A DNA stretch of 64,000 bases, taken from JAHEEL01 sp963700375. GTDB lineage: Bacteria; Actinomycetota; Acidimicrobiia; Spongiisociales; UBA5794. Below, in pieces: positions 34,346 to 42,494 of the stretch (within the stretch, counting starts at the first letter, position 1; each line of letters begins with the position of its first letter). The position numbers were made by a program, and so were the translations under genes. The notes beneath the pieces were generated by a model, which was given only the letters and a program-made list of their open reading frames with translations, had not been told where the DNA came from and did not search any database. Where the stretch lies: positions 433,577 to 497,576 of the forward strand of contig CAVOXF010000004.1 of assembly GCA_963700375.1 (NCBI GenBank), given 5' to 3'.

Positions 34346-36606
34346 GACACACCGTCCCGGTCTCCCCGCGGACGCGACGGTCGAATGAGCGCCACGATGC
34401 CGAGGCCGGCTGCGGCCAGCACCGTGATCTCGCCAAGGGTGTCCAGGGCGCGGAAGTTCGTGAGGACGATGTTCACAACGTTGTTACCGCCGGCATCCGG
34501 CGCCGCAGCGATGTACGCCTCGGCGATGAGGCGATCGGGTGCGACCGTGGACGTGGCGAGTGCCGCGAACGTAACGACCGCGCCGCCGAACAAAGCTACG
34601 GCGATCCTGGCGCGCGGGGTGATCGAGCGCGGTTCTGCTCCGAACCTTCTCGGCAGCTTGACGAGGACGAACGCGAACAACGCAACCGTGAGTGTCTCGA
34701 TGAGGAGCTGGGTCAGGGCGAGGTCGGGCGCAGAGAAGATCACATAGATGCCGGCGACGGCGTATCCGACAACGCCGATCATGAGGGCCGCTGCCATGCG
34801 CCGCTGCACGCGGGTCGCAGCAACAGCACCGGTGGCAGCCACCAGCGCGAGGACGACCTCACTGGGCCGATTCCACAAGGGCAGCGAGAGCGAGGGGTCC
34901 CACGTAAGGAGCCACGTCGCCATGGGTACCGCGAGCACGGAAACGACGATCACCGCGAGGTATACGGGTAGCGACCCGTTCTGGACGACGCCGGTGACCA
35001 CGTTTGCCGTTCGAACGAGACCTCGCAGCCCCGCTGCGTATGCATCGCTCATCGACGGCAGGATCGACCGCCGTGCCTGCCACCGTCGTGCCGTGTCCGT
35101 TGCCAGCGCGAAGTAGAGCGATGCCCCCCCAACAAGGACCATGGACGATACCGCCAGGGCGGGAGTGATTCCCGGCCACAAGACGAGCTTGACGCTCTGG
35201 CCCACGGCGTCCTTCACAGCGGAGGTCATCGCACCCGGGTTGATGCCGAGGGCCACCGTCAACACCCCGAGCACAACCGGCGCCGCCACCATCGTCGTCT
35301 TCGGACTCGCGACCTTCACCGCGACATTCCCCGTGTCGGTGCCAAACGCACCGAACCACCAGCGGGCGGCGTAGACAACCGTAAGCGCAGATGCGATCGC
35401 GATGACGGCAAGAGCGACCCACTCGTTCGCCGCGATGAGGACGTCGAAGGCCGCTTCCTTCGTTACAAACCCGAGAAGCGGTGGAATGCCCGCCATCGAA
35501 CCGGCGGCGATGGCTCCTGCCGCAGCCACGACCGGCATGCGGCCACCGACACCCGACAGCTCTCCGATCTGGCGCGTGCCCGTGGCCTTGTCGACGATGC
35601 CGACGATGAGAAACAGGGCCGCTTTGAACAACGAGTGGCCCACGAGGACTGCAAGGGCGGCGGCGGTGAATCCGAGTCCGATGAGCGCGGTCATGAATCC
35701 GAGCTGGCTGACCGTCCCGTAGGCAAGCAACAGCTTGAGGTCGCGTTGCTTGAGGGCGAGGGTGGCGCCGAGCGCCATTGTGACAAGACCGACGGTGGTC
35801 ACGACCCATGTCCAGATCGGGGTCGACGCGAAACCCGGCGCGAGCAGGAGCAGCAGCACGACCCCGGCTTTGACCATGGTCGCCGAATGGAGATATGCAG
35901 AAGCGGGTGTTGGCGCAGACATCGCACTTGGGAGCCAGAAGTGAAACGGGAACTGGGCGGACTTCGTGAACGCCCCGAGGAACACGAGCACAAGAGCCAC
36001 AGACACCATCATCCCTGACGGTGGGTCGGCAACGATGGCCGAGATGCGGGTCGTCCCGGACGCCATGGCCAGAAGAACGAATCCAGCGAGCATGGCCAGG
36101 CCGCCCGCCGTGGTGACCAGAACCGCCTGGAGCGCTGCGGCCCTGGCATCGCTCTTCTCGTCGTCAAAACCGATCAGCAGGTACGACGCCACCGTCGTGA
36201 TCTCCCAGAACACGAACAGGCCGAGCAGTTCGTCCGATGCGACGATACCCGCCATGCCCGCGGTGAACAGAGACATATGGGCGAGGAATCGCGATCGCTT
36301 GGACGGGTCCGCGAAGTACCCCCCGGCGTAGACCACAATCAGCAGGCCGATCCCCGATACGACCGCCGTCAGGAGCCGGGCGAAGGCGTCCGTCGACAGG
36401 CCGAGTGTGACACCGAGGGAAGGGATCCAGTCAATGGTCTCGTAGCCCCCCGGAAGCCATCCAAGAGTGAGTGCAGCCACCAGCATGAGTTGGAGCACGT
36501 ATGGCACGGCGGCGATCGGGACAATCGCACGCGGCAACCGACCACCAACACCCCAGAGGATGGGGATCACAGCGACATACGCGGCGATTGAGATAACGAG
36601 CAGCAT
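34342..36606 (-). CDS. mrpA: Mrp antiporter subunit A (NuoL-like)
   Basis: 754 residues, about 20 TM helices. The NuoL-like part (1-480) has the antiporter Glu in LLGLFVFWEITTVASYLLIG and the Lys in ASAYLHSATMVKAGVVLLLL, with FPFHFWLPSAMSAPTPASAY between. The C-terminal part (about 560-754) holds the DUF4040/MbhE-type helices (FSAPDLALTQLLIETLTVAL; NIVLTNFRALDTLGEITVLA). Slightly shorter than the Bacillus protein. First gene of the operon, 45 bp after the CPA2 gene on the same strand, so possibly one transcript from 38.5 kb. Confidence 0.93.
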   Translation of the reverse strand: MLLVISIAAYVAVIPILWGVGGRLPRAIVPIAAVPYVLQLMLVAALTLGWLPGGYETIDWIPSLGVTLGLSTDAFARLLTAVVSGIGLLIVVYAGGYFADPSKRSRFLAHMSLFTAGMAGIVASDELLGLFVFWEITTVASYLLIGFDDEKSDARAAALQAVLVTTAGGLAMLAGFVLLAMASGTTRISAIVADPPSGMMVSVALVLVFLGAFTKSAQFPFHFWLPSAMSAPTPASAYLHSATMVKAGVVLLLLLAPGFASTPIWTWVVTTVGLVTMALGATLALKQRDLKLLLAYGTVSQLGFMTALIGLGFTAAALAVLVGHSLFKAALFLIVGIVDKATGTRQIGELSGVGGRMPVVAAAGAIAAGSMAGIPPLLGFVTKEAAFDVLIAANEWVALAVIAIASALTVVYAARWWFGAFGTDTGNVAVKVASPKTTMVAAPVVLGVLTVALGINPGAMTSAVKDAVGQSVKLVLWPGITPALAVSSMVLVGGASLYFALATDTARRWQARRSILPSMSDAYAAGLRGLVRTANVVTGVVQNGSLPVYLAVIVVSVLAVPMATWLLTWDPSLSLPLWNRPSEVVLALVAATGAVAATRVQRRMAAALMIGVVGYAVAGIYVIFSAPDLALTQLLIETLTVALFAFVLVKLPRRFGAEPRSITPRARIAVALFGGAVVTFAALATSTVAPDRLIAEAYIAAAPDAGGNNVVNIVLTNFRALDTLGEITVLAAAGLGIVALIRPSRPRGDRDGVS

Positions 36607-36651
36607 GACTTCCTGGGGATTCGTCTCGAGAGTTTCTAGCGGACTTGGCCG

Positions 36652-38478
36652 TCAGTCGCCAACGGCGATTGGGTCGTGACCCGAAGCAAGGGTCTCGCTG
36701 AGCCGACCCAATGCCACGACGTCGTCGTCCTCAGAGAGTTCCCGCTCCTGGGTGAACGCAACCACGCCGTCTCGCGTGTGGACTGCGACGGCGAGCGTCT
36801 CGAGCGCGGCGGCCGCCGGATCAACAGAGCGTCCATCGGCGAGGACGCGCTCCGGCGCTGCGATCGAGTACGAGACCTCCTTCACGACACCCCGCTCGAT
36901 GTCGGTGTCCCACGTTGCCAGTTCGACCGTCCGGCCGAACAGCACCTGCGCGCCGATCTCATCGAGCATGTCGTGCATGCCGTTGGTGCTATGCGGCGGC
37001 ATTGCGACCAGCACCTCCGGAACACCGAAGCGATAGATCGCAATACGCGCCGCCAACAGGTTCACCTCACCGTTGGCCGTGACCGCAAGCAGCGACTTGG
37101 CCTTCCCTGCACCGGCTTCGTCCAGGACGTCCACATCGAGTGCGTTGCCTTTGGCGACATGCAGGCCCATCGCTTCTGCGTCCCTGCAGTGATCAGAATT
37201 GGTGTCAACGAGGACCACCGAGTCGGGCCCGAGGTGCAGCGCTATTTCTCGGGCCGTCGGACCGGCCCCCACGATGACGATGCCGTCACGGTCGTCGGCC
37301 ACCAGCTCGCCGCGACGCTTCAGGTGCTTGACAGCCCCAGTTAGCAGGATCGGCACGGTTGCGGTCGTGGCGATCGCCATGAAGACCAGAATCGAGAAGA
37401 CCGTCGCGTCGATCAATCCTGCGGCGAGGGCGAGTTCAGCGACGATGATCTCAACGGCCCCGCGCCCGTTCATGCCTGCGCCGACCGCAAGGCCCTCTCT
37501 GAAGCCGTAGCCGGTCGGCAGATAGAACACCGCCGTTCCGAGGATCTTGCCGACGGTGGCGAACACGATCACAAGGACGAGCAGTACGGGCGCCTCTCTG
37601 AACACGTCGAACGACACGTTGAAGCCGGCAGTCACGAAGAAGACCGGCGCGAGCAGGCCAACCGACATGCCCTTCATTCGCCCTTCCACGGCTGAGAGGT
37701 GGTTGTGAGGAAGAACGCCCTCACGAATATAGAGGCCGGCCAAGAACGCCCCCAGGATCGCGTGGAGTCCTGCAGCGTCGGCTGCCGCCGCAAAGGCCAG
37801 CCCCGCGAGGACCGTGACGAATGTGACCAGCGCAGCGTCGGCGTTCCGCTTCGTGAGTCGTGTCCCGATGATCGGGAACACGCGTGTGCCAATGATCCAC
37901 GTGCCGACGAGAAACACGGCGGCCTTCACAATGGCCAGCGTGATGCCGCCGACGGCAATCGTGCCCGTAGCTGCAAGCCCGAGGACGGCTGCGAATACGA
38001 TCAGGGCCGCGATGTCCGAGAAAAGGGCGCCGGCCATGAGGACATGGGCGATGCGGGTATGCAAGATGCCGAGATCGACAAGGATCCTGGACTTGGTGGC
38101 CAACGATGTAACGCCCATCGCTACGCCGACGAAGGTCGCGGCAATGGGATCGTTGTCCACGAACATCATGAGTCCGAAGCCGAGCGCTGCGGGGACGGCG
38201 AATCCGCCGAAGGCGGCCAGGGCGCCCGCCTTTGATGCGCCACCGATATCTCGTGGGTCGAGGTGGAGACCGATGTAGAGCATCAGGAGGACCACACCGA
38301 GCTTGCCGATCACGGCAAGCGCGTCGTCGGCCTGGAGTAGCCCGAGGAGCGGCGGACCCAGGATGATTCCGGCACCGAGCTCACCGAGAATGGCTGGATA
38401 CCCGAGCCGCTGGGCCAAACGGCCACCCGCGAGCGCGGCGATGAGAACCAACAGCAAGTTCATCACGTCGAGGCTCAC
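36652..38478 (-). CDS. CPA2-family antiporter with TrkA-N and TrkA-C domains
   Basis: 608 residues. Twelve or so TM helices (LAQRLGYPAILGELGAGIIL, GVVLLMLYIGLHLDPRDIGG, GLHAILGAFLAGLYIREGVL, GAGMNGRGAVEIIVAELALA), then TrkA-N (DGIVIVGAGPTAREIALHLG, residues about 395-520) and a TrkA-C-like tail. Nucleotide-gated K+ or Na+/H+ exchange. It shares a divergent promoter region with the regulator/UspA operon and leads into the Mrp operon, so this looks like a cation and pH homeostasis cluster. Confidence 0.9.
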   Translation of the reverse strand: MSLDVMNLLLVLIAALAGGRLAQRLGYPAILGELGAGIILGPPLLGLLQADDALAVIGKLGVVLLMLYIGLHLDPRDIGGASKAGALAAFGGFAVPAALGFGLMMFVDNDPIAATFVGVAMGVTSLATKSRILVDLGILHTRIAHVLMAGALFSDIAALIVFAAVLGLAATGTIAVGGITLAIVKAAVFLVGTWIIGTRVFPIIGTRLTKRNADAALVTFVTVLAGLAFAAAADAAGLHAILGAFLAGLYIREGVLPHNHLSAVEGRMKGMSVGLLAPVFFVTAGFNVSFDVFREAPVLLVLVIVFATVGKILGTAVFYLPTGYGFREGLAVGAGMNGRGAVEIIVAELALAAGLIDATVFSILVFMAIATTATVPILLTGAVKHLKRRGELVADDRDGIVIVGAGPTAREIALHLGPDSVVLVDTNSDHCRDAEAMGLHVAKGNALDVDVLDEAGAGKAKSLLAVTANGEVNLLAARIAIYRFGVPEVLVAMPPHSTNGMHDMLDEIGAQVLFGRTVELATWDTDIERGVVKEVSYSIAAPERVLADGRSVDPAAAALETLAVAVHTRDGVVAFTQERELSEDDDVVALGRLSETLASGHDPIAVGD

Positions 38479-38510
38479 AGCCCCCTCCTGTCTTCTATCT
38501 ACGAAACGTG

Positions 38511-38548
38511 TTGCGTGAATCCTATCGCATGATATATATTGGCGTCAA
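38511..38548. promoter_or_regulatory. Overlapping divergent promoters
   Basis: On the + strand TTGCGT (38511-38516) and TATATT (38535-38540) are spaced by 18 and face the regulator/UspA operon. On the - strand TTGACG (38548-38543) and TAGGAT (38524-38519) are also spaced by 18 and face the CPA2/Mrp genes. The two promoters occupy the same DNA, so a protein bound at the AT-rich GATATATATT centre would affect both. Confidence 0.55.
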
Positions 38549-38588
38549 TCGATTCATGTATTGCATCTCGGGACTTAGGAGACATACG

Positions 38589-38903
38589 ATGAAAGAACTG
38601 ACCGAACGTCACGGTTGCACGCTTCTCACCAACCACGCCCATGTGCTGGTGTGCATCGCCGCGAGCCCGGAGATCAGGATCCGCGAGATAGCGGCCCAGG
38701 CCGGCATCACCGAGCGAGCCGCGCAGCGGATCATCGGCGAACTCGAAGAATCAGGATTCCTCTCACATACGCGCGTGGGGCGGAGGAATCGCTACGAAGT
38801 CGACACGGGACGGAAGTCGGGTCACCCGCTCGAGCGTCATTTGGACGTCGGAGCGTTGGGCTTCGACCCCCTCGAACCATCGCACGCGGGAGGTCCGAGA
38901 TGA
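38589..38903 (+). CDS. Winged-helix regulator upstream of UspA (paralog B)
   Basis: 104 residues: LTNHAHVLVCIAASPEIRIR, AGITERAAQRIIGELEESGF, VGRRNRYEVDTGRK. Strongly similar to the regulator at 30649. TAGGAG lies 9-10 bp upstream of the ATG. Its stop overlaps the UspA start (ATGA). It is divergent from the CPA2/Mrp genes, so its probable targets are that operon and itself. Effector unknown; no sensor domain beyond the winged helix. Confidence 0.82.
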   Translation: MKELTERHGCTLLTNHAHVLVCIAASPEIRIREIAAQAGITERAAQRIIGELEESGFLSHTRVGRRNRYEVDTGRKSGHPLERHLDVGALGFDPLEPSHAGGPR

Positions 38904-39853
38904 AGCGATTCAAGAACATCCTTGTGGTGGCGGGCGACGATCCGGGATTCCCGTCACTCCTCGCTCGGGCGGTAGACCTCGCCGGCCGCAACGACGGACG
39001 CGTCACCCTCTTCGGTCACGTGGATTCCGAGCGCGCCCGGCGGAGCATCGTGATGCGGGACGGCGAGAGCTACGACGTTGGGAGTCTCCTCCTCGATGCG
39101 AGACGTGAGGAGTTGAACGAAACAGCCGCACGCGTCGCCAGGACCGTCAACGGCGCAGCCGTGCCGGTGGAAGTCGTGGTTTCCGCCGGCAGAGACTTCG
39201 TCGAAGTGATTCGTACGGTGGCGAGCCGGAACCATGATCTGGTCATGGTCGGCAGTGCCCCCGCCTCCCGATTCCCTGTGCTCGCCGGATCCTCGTTGGC
39301 GATGCACCTGCTCAGGAAGTGCCCCGTCCCGGTGTGGGTGAGTTCGGAGAGCGAGAGCGCGAGTCCCGATGTGGCGGTAGCCGTCGGGCCGTTCGACGAG
39401 GGGATCCATGCCGATTCACTTGATGTGACGCTGCTCGAGATCGCGGCGTCGCTGGCAGCCAGACGCGGGGGCACGCTGCACGTGGTTCATGCATGGACGC
39501 TGCCGGGCGAATCGCTCCTTCGACGGGGCCGCGTACGACCTCCGGCCGCTCAGATCGATGCCCTGGTCGCCGAGGAGCGCCAAATCGCGAAGATGGGCAT
39601 GAAGCGTCTCTTGGGGTTCACCCCCGACCTCGATATCACGATCGAGCAGCATCTTGAGCGTGGTGAGCCCGCCACCGTCATACAGAGGGTTCTCGAGGCG
39701 CAGCAACCGGGCGTCCTCGTAATGGGGACCCTGGCACGAGCTGGCCTCAACGGTGTGTTCATAGGCAACACGGCAGAACGCGTGCTCGGCACGATCGACG
39801 CGTCGGTGCTGGCGGTCAAGCCGAAGGGATTCGAGACACCGGTCGCCGTGTGA
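38900..39853 (+). CDS. Tandem universal stress protein (UspA)
   Basis: 317 residues with two UspA domains (about 1-145 and 155-317). First: FKNILVVAGDDPGF and DLVMVGSAPASRFPVLAGSS; second: VLVMGTLARAGLNGVFIGNT followed by AERVLGTIDASVLAVKP, the ATP-binding G-2x-G-9x-G type loop. Cytoplasmic stress protein. Translationally coupled to the winged-helix regulator and divergent from cation antiporters, so probably part of the same stress response. Confidence 0.88.
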   Translation: MKRFKNILVVAGDDPGFPSLLARAVDLAGRNDGRVTLFGHVDSERARRSIVMRDGESYDVGSLLLDARREELNETAARVARTVNGAAVPVEVVVSAGRDFVEVIRTVASRNHDLVMVGSAPASRFPVLAGSSLAMHLLRKCPVPVWVSSESESASPDVAVAVGPFDEGIHADSLDVTLLEIAASLAARRGGTLHVVHAWTLPGESLLRRGRVRPPAAQIDALVAEERQIAKMGMKRLLGFTPDLDITIEQHLERGEPATVIQRVLEAQQPGVLVMGTLARAGLNGVFIGNTAERVLGTIDASVLAVKPKGFETPVAV

Positions 39854-39874
39854 GCAGCGTCGGCATCATGCCGG

Positions 39875-39903
39875 CCAACCCGGGACAAGCCGAGCCCGGG
39901 TGG
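39875..39903 (+). terminator. GC hairpin after the UspA gene
   Basis: CCAACCCGGG (39875-39884) and CCCGGGTGG (39895-39903) form a stem with one bulge around a 10-nt loop, 21 bp after the UspA stop. No T run follows, so termination strength is uncertain. Confidence 0.45.
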
Positions 39904-39977
39904 CGGAGACGTCGAAGCCGGCTCGGTCGGCCGCGCCCACGAAGGAGGAATGACCGAGTCGCACCGCTTCGTGTTCT

Positions 39978-40865
39978 ATGGTGCGCGCTATGACTCCAGA
40001 AATCCGTAGATCCGTCATCGGAATCAGCGCCGCTGTGGTGATCGGTGCGCTTGTCGCCCTCGCGGGGAGCGACGGAAGCACCACGGTCGGCTGGATGCCG
40101 GTGTTCGCGTTGGGGGCCCTTCTTGCCTACGCCATCAACTGGGTGGTGTTCATTCCCTCCAACCGCAACAAGACCGAGCACTACTTCGATCTCACCGGAA
40201 GCGCAACGTACCTGGCAGTGACCGCCGTCGCCCTCCTGCTCAGCGACGACCTCGACGGGCGAGCCGTGATCGCCGCTGCGATGGTTGCGGTGTGGGCTTT
40301 GCGACTCGGCTCGTTCCTATTCCGACGGGTTCGACGCGACGGCCGTGATGGGCGCTTCGACGAGATCAAGGTCGACCCGCTGCGGTTCTTCATGACCTGG
40401 ACGCTGCAGGGCCTCTGGGTGCTCCTCACCATCGCCGCCGCTCTGGCGATCATCACGAGCGTCGAGCGCAAACCGATCGGTTGGGTCGCGATCGTCGGAA
40501 TCATCATCTGGGTCGTAGGCTTCACGATCGAGGTCGTGGCCGACCGGCAGAAGTCCGCCTTCAAGCAGAACCCGGCGAATGCGGGACGCTTCATCACCAC
40601 CGGCCTGTGGGCGTGGTCTCGCCACCCCAACTATTTCGGGGAGATCGTTCTGTGGATCGGTGTGGCGATCATGGCCGTCCCTGTATTGTCGGGCTGGCGC
40701 TGGGTCGTTCTGATCTCGCCCGTGTTCGTCGTCCTGTTGCTCACCCGCGTCAGTGGCATTCCGATGCTCGAGGCCCGTGCCGAGAAGCGCTGGGGCGACG
40801 ACAAGCAGTTCCAGACCTACACGGGCACCACCTCCGTGCTCATTCCCCGCCCACCCCGGCGGTAG
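39978..40865 (+). CDS. DUF1295/steroid-reductase-like membrane protein
   Basis: 295 residues, about seven TM helices. The C-terminal half has the family motif: NAGRFITTGLWAWSRHPNYF then GEIVLWIGVAIMAVP and a final DKQFQTYTGTTSVLIPRPP. Related to isoprenylcysteine methyltransferase/5-alpha-reductase folds that use NADPH or SAM; substrate unknown. ATG 39978 or 39990 may be used; neither has a good ribosome site. A strong GGAGG before ATG 39950 instead opens a 19-codon frame overlapping this start. Confidence 0.85.
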   Translation: MVRAMTPEIRRSVIGISAAVVIGALVALAGSDGSTTVGWMPVFALGALLAYAINWVVFIPSNRNKTEHYFDLTGSATYLAVTAVALLLSDDLDGRAVIAAAMVAVWALRLGSFLFRRVRRDGRDGRFDEIKVDPLRFFMTWTLQGLWVLLTIAAALAIITSVERKPIGWVAIVGIIIWVVGFTIEVVADRQKSAFKQNPANAGRFITTGLWAWSRHPNYFGEIVLWIGVAIMAVPVLSGWRWVVLISPVFVVLLLTRVSGIPMLEARAEKRWGDDKQFQTYTGTTSVLIPRPPRR

Positions 40866-40921
40866 ACCCCGCTACGCGCGGAACGGGCTTGAGCCACCGC
40901 CCCATGTCCGATATCTGAGGC

Positions 40922-40951
40922 CGACCGGCGCGCCTGCGGGCGCGCCGGTCG
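40922..40951. terminator. Perfect 13-bp hairpin between convergent genes
   Basis: Arms CGACCGGCGCGCC (40922-40934) and GGCGCGCCGGTCG (40939-40951), loop TGCG. Placed between the ends of the DUF1295 gene and the CPBP pseudogene, able to terminate both. No long T run. Confidence 0.75.
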
Positions 40952-40992
40952 CTTGGCCGGAGGACTGCTGGGCCCGCGCACCGGGAGGGCAC

Positions 40993-41733
40993 CTACCACA
41001 GGCCGTAGAGGAGTCCGGCGAAGTAGAAGGCAGTGAGACCGATAGTGGTGTTGAAGCCGTGCGGAGGGATCGACGCGCGGGGCGTCCCGCAATGGAGTCG
41101 AAGGCCACTGAAGAAGACGGCATCGAGCATGGTGGCTACGACTCCGACGACACGCTGTTCGGTGTGAGCGAGCCCGAACAGCACGGCCGAGACGCCGACC
41201 GCAGCGACCAACCCAAGCCGCCGATCTCCGAACACCTCAATAGCGCCCGTCTGGATGAATCCCCGGTAGGCGGTCTGTTCCCCGACGGCAGCCAGAGACC
41301 AGGAGAGAACCAGGAAGACGAGCAGCATTCCCAGGCTGCCGTCGATGTCTTCGAAGGTTCTCATGTCCTGTCAATCGCCGGTGAGGCGCTCCAACACCGG
41401 TATGAAAGACCCGAGCTGGATGATCTTCCAGCCGACAACGAGCCCGAGAATCTGTATCGGCATACGGATTCGGTGGTCGCTCCGCGCAAGCGCGAGCGAA
41501 ACAGGGCCTTGTCGCCGATACAGCAGCGAAGCGGTGGCGAGAACGAGGATGACAATGGTCGGGAGAGAGACATCCGCCATCACCGCGACGACCAAGAGAG
41601 TGGGTTCGAGACCAGCAACGACGGCCCAGAAGCGGGTGTTCGTGCAGGCTGGTCTCGAGTCGGACGCCGGCTCCTCGGCCGGCGCCTCCGATGGCCTGGT
41701 GGAAGGCTCACAACTGCCTCCATGATCCGGCAC
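40993..41733 (-). pseudogene. CPBP-type intramembrane protease homolog with in-frame stop
   Basis: Two consecutive frames on the same register, 41733-41371 and 41364-40993, separated by a single TGA, read as one CPBP membrane protein: VLERLTGD, stop, QDMRTFEDIDGSLGMLLVFL. Downstream landmarks are GEQTAYRGFIQ, VLFGLAHTEQ, HGFNTTIGLTAFYFAG. The catalytic EExxxR is EQTAYR here, so one Glu is Gln. Both defects suggest decay; a CGA to TGA change would explain the stop. Full-length reading would be about 246 residues with six TM helices. Confidence 0.68.
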
Positions 41734-42014
41734 GGTCGAGGCGCGATGTCGGCTTCACCGCTGTGATCGTCCTGGTCTCCCGCGTGTCGGACCAAGGGCT
41801 CATTGCCTCTGCGCGGTGTTCCCAAAGGTCACGAACGACTACACCAACCGGCCCACAGGGGCAGCGAACCCAGCGACGTCCGCAACGCGCGATCGCACGC
41901 GGTTGGGCACGGGCGACACCGGGGACGTGAGGCCAAGAATCCGAGGCACGATTCCCCCTCCACGTGTGTCTTCTTTGTGATGTACTCCAATGAGGCGAGT
42001 GGGAGAGACGGTCA

Positions 42015-42494
42015 ATGACCGACCCGATCGAGGAGTCGCGGATCTTCGCGCACTGCTACCCGCCGCTCCGGCGGTTCGCAGCTGCCGTCGGGCCGAGCGA
42101 GTGCGATCCGGACGATCTTCTCCAGGAGGCGGTCGCTCGGGTCTTGAGGCACCATCGACTCGACGAGTTGGACGAACCCATGGCCTACCTGCGCCGCACC
42201 GTCCTGAATCTCGCCTCGAACGAACGCCGCCGCTTCGCCATCCGCCGCCGGGCGCTCAGGCGGCTAGCGCCGGATGGCCGGGACCGGACCGACGACTACC
42301 CGTCCGATCTCGGTGATCTCGACGATCTCTCGGCGGCGGAGCGAGCGGTGCTGTACCTGAGCGAAGTGGAGGGATATCGGTTCGCGGAGATCGGTCGCAT
42401 GCTCGGCTGCAGCGAGGTTGCTGCCCGCAAACGGGCGATGAACGGCCGACGCCGGCTGTATGCAACCCTCACAGAGGAGGTGGCCCGTGGCTGA
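42015..42494 (+). CDS. ECF-like RNA polymerase sigma factor
   Basis: 159 residues with sigma region 2 (CYPPLRRFAAAVGPSECDPD, DLLQEAVARVLRHHRL, MAYLRRTVLNLASNERRR) and region 4 (LSAAERAVLYLSEVEGYRFA, EIGRMLGCSEVAARKRAMN), no region 1 or 3. GGGAGAG precedes the ATG. Its end overlaps the next gene, a membrane protein with two beta-propellers, by 8 nt. That arrangement usually means the partner is the anti-sigma factor or sensor. Promoter target unknown. Confidence 0.86.
   Translation: MTDPIEESRIFAHCYPPLRRFAAAVGPSECDPDDLLQEAVARVLRHHRLDELDEPMAYLRRTVLNLASNERRRFAIRRRALRRLAPDGRDRTDDYPSDLGDLDDLSAAERAVLYLSEVEGYRFAEIGRMLGCSEVAARKRAMNGRRRLYATLTEEVARG

Noticed and set aside
41371..41373. Selenocysteine or programmed readthrough at the CPBP TGA
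   Set aside because: No selenocysteine family, no adjacent SECIS-like hairpin noticed, and the catalytic motif is also altered, so decay or error is simpler.
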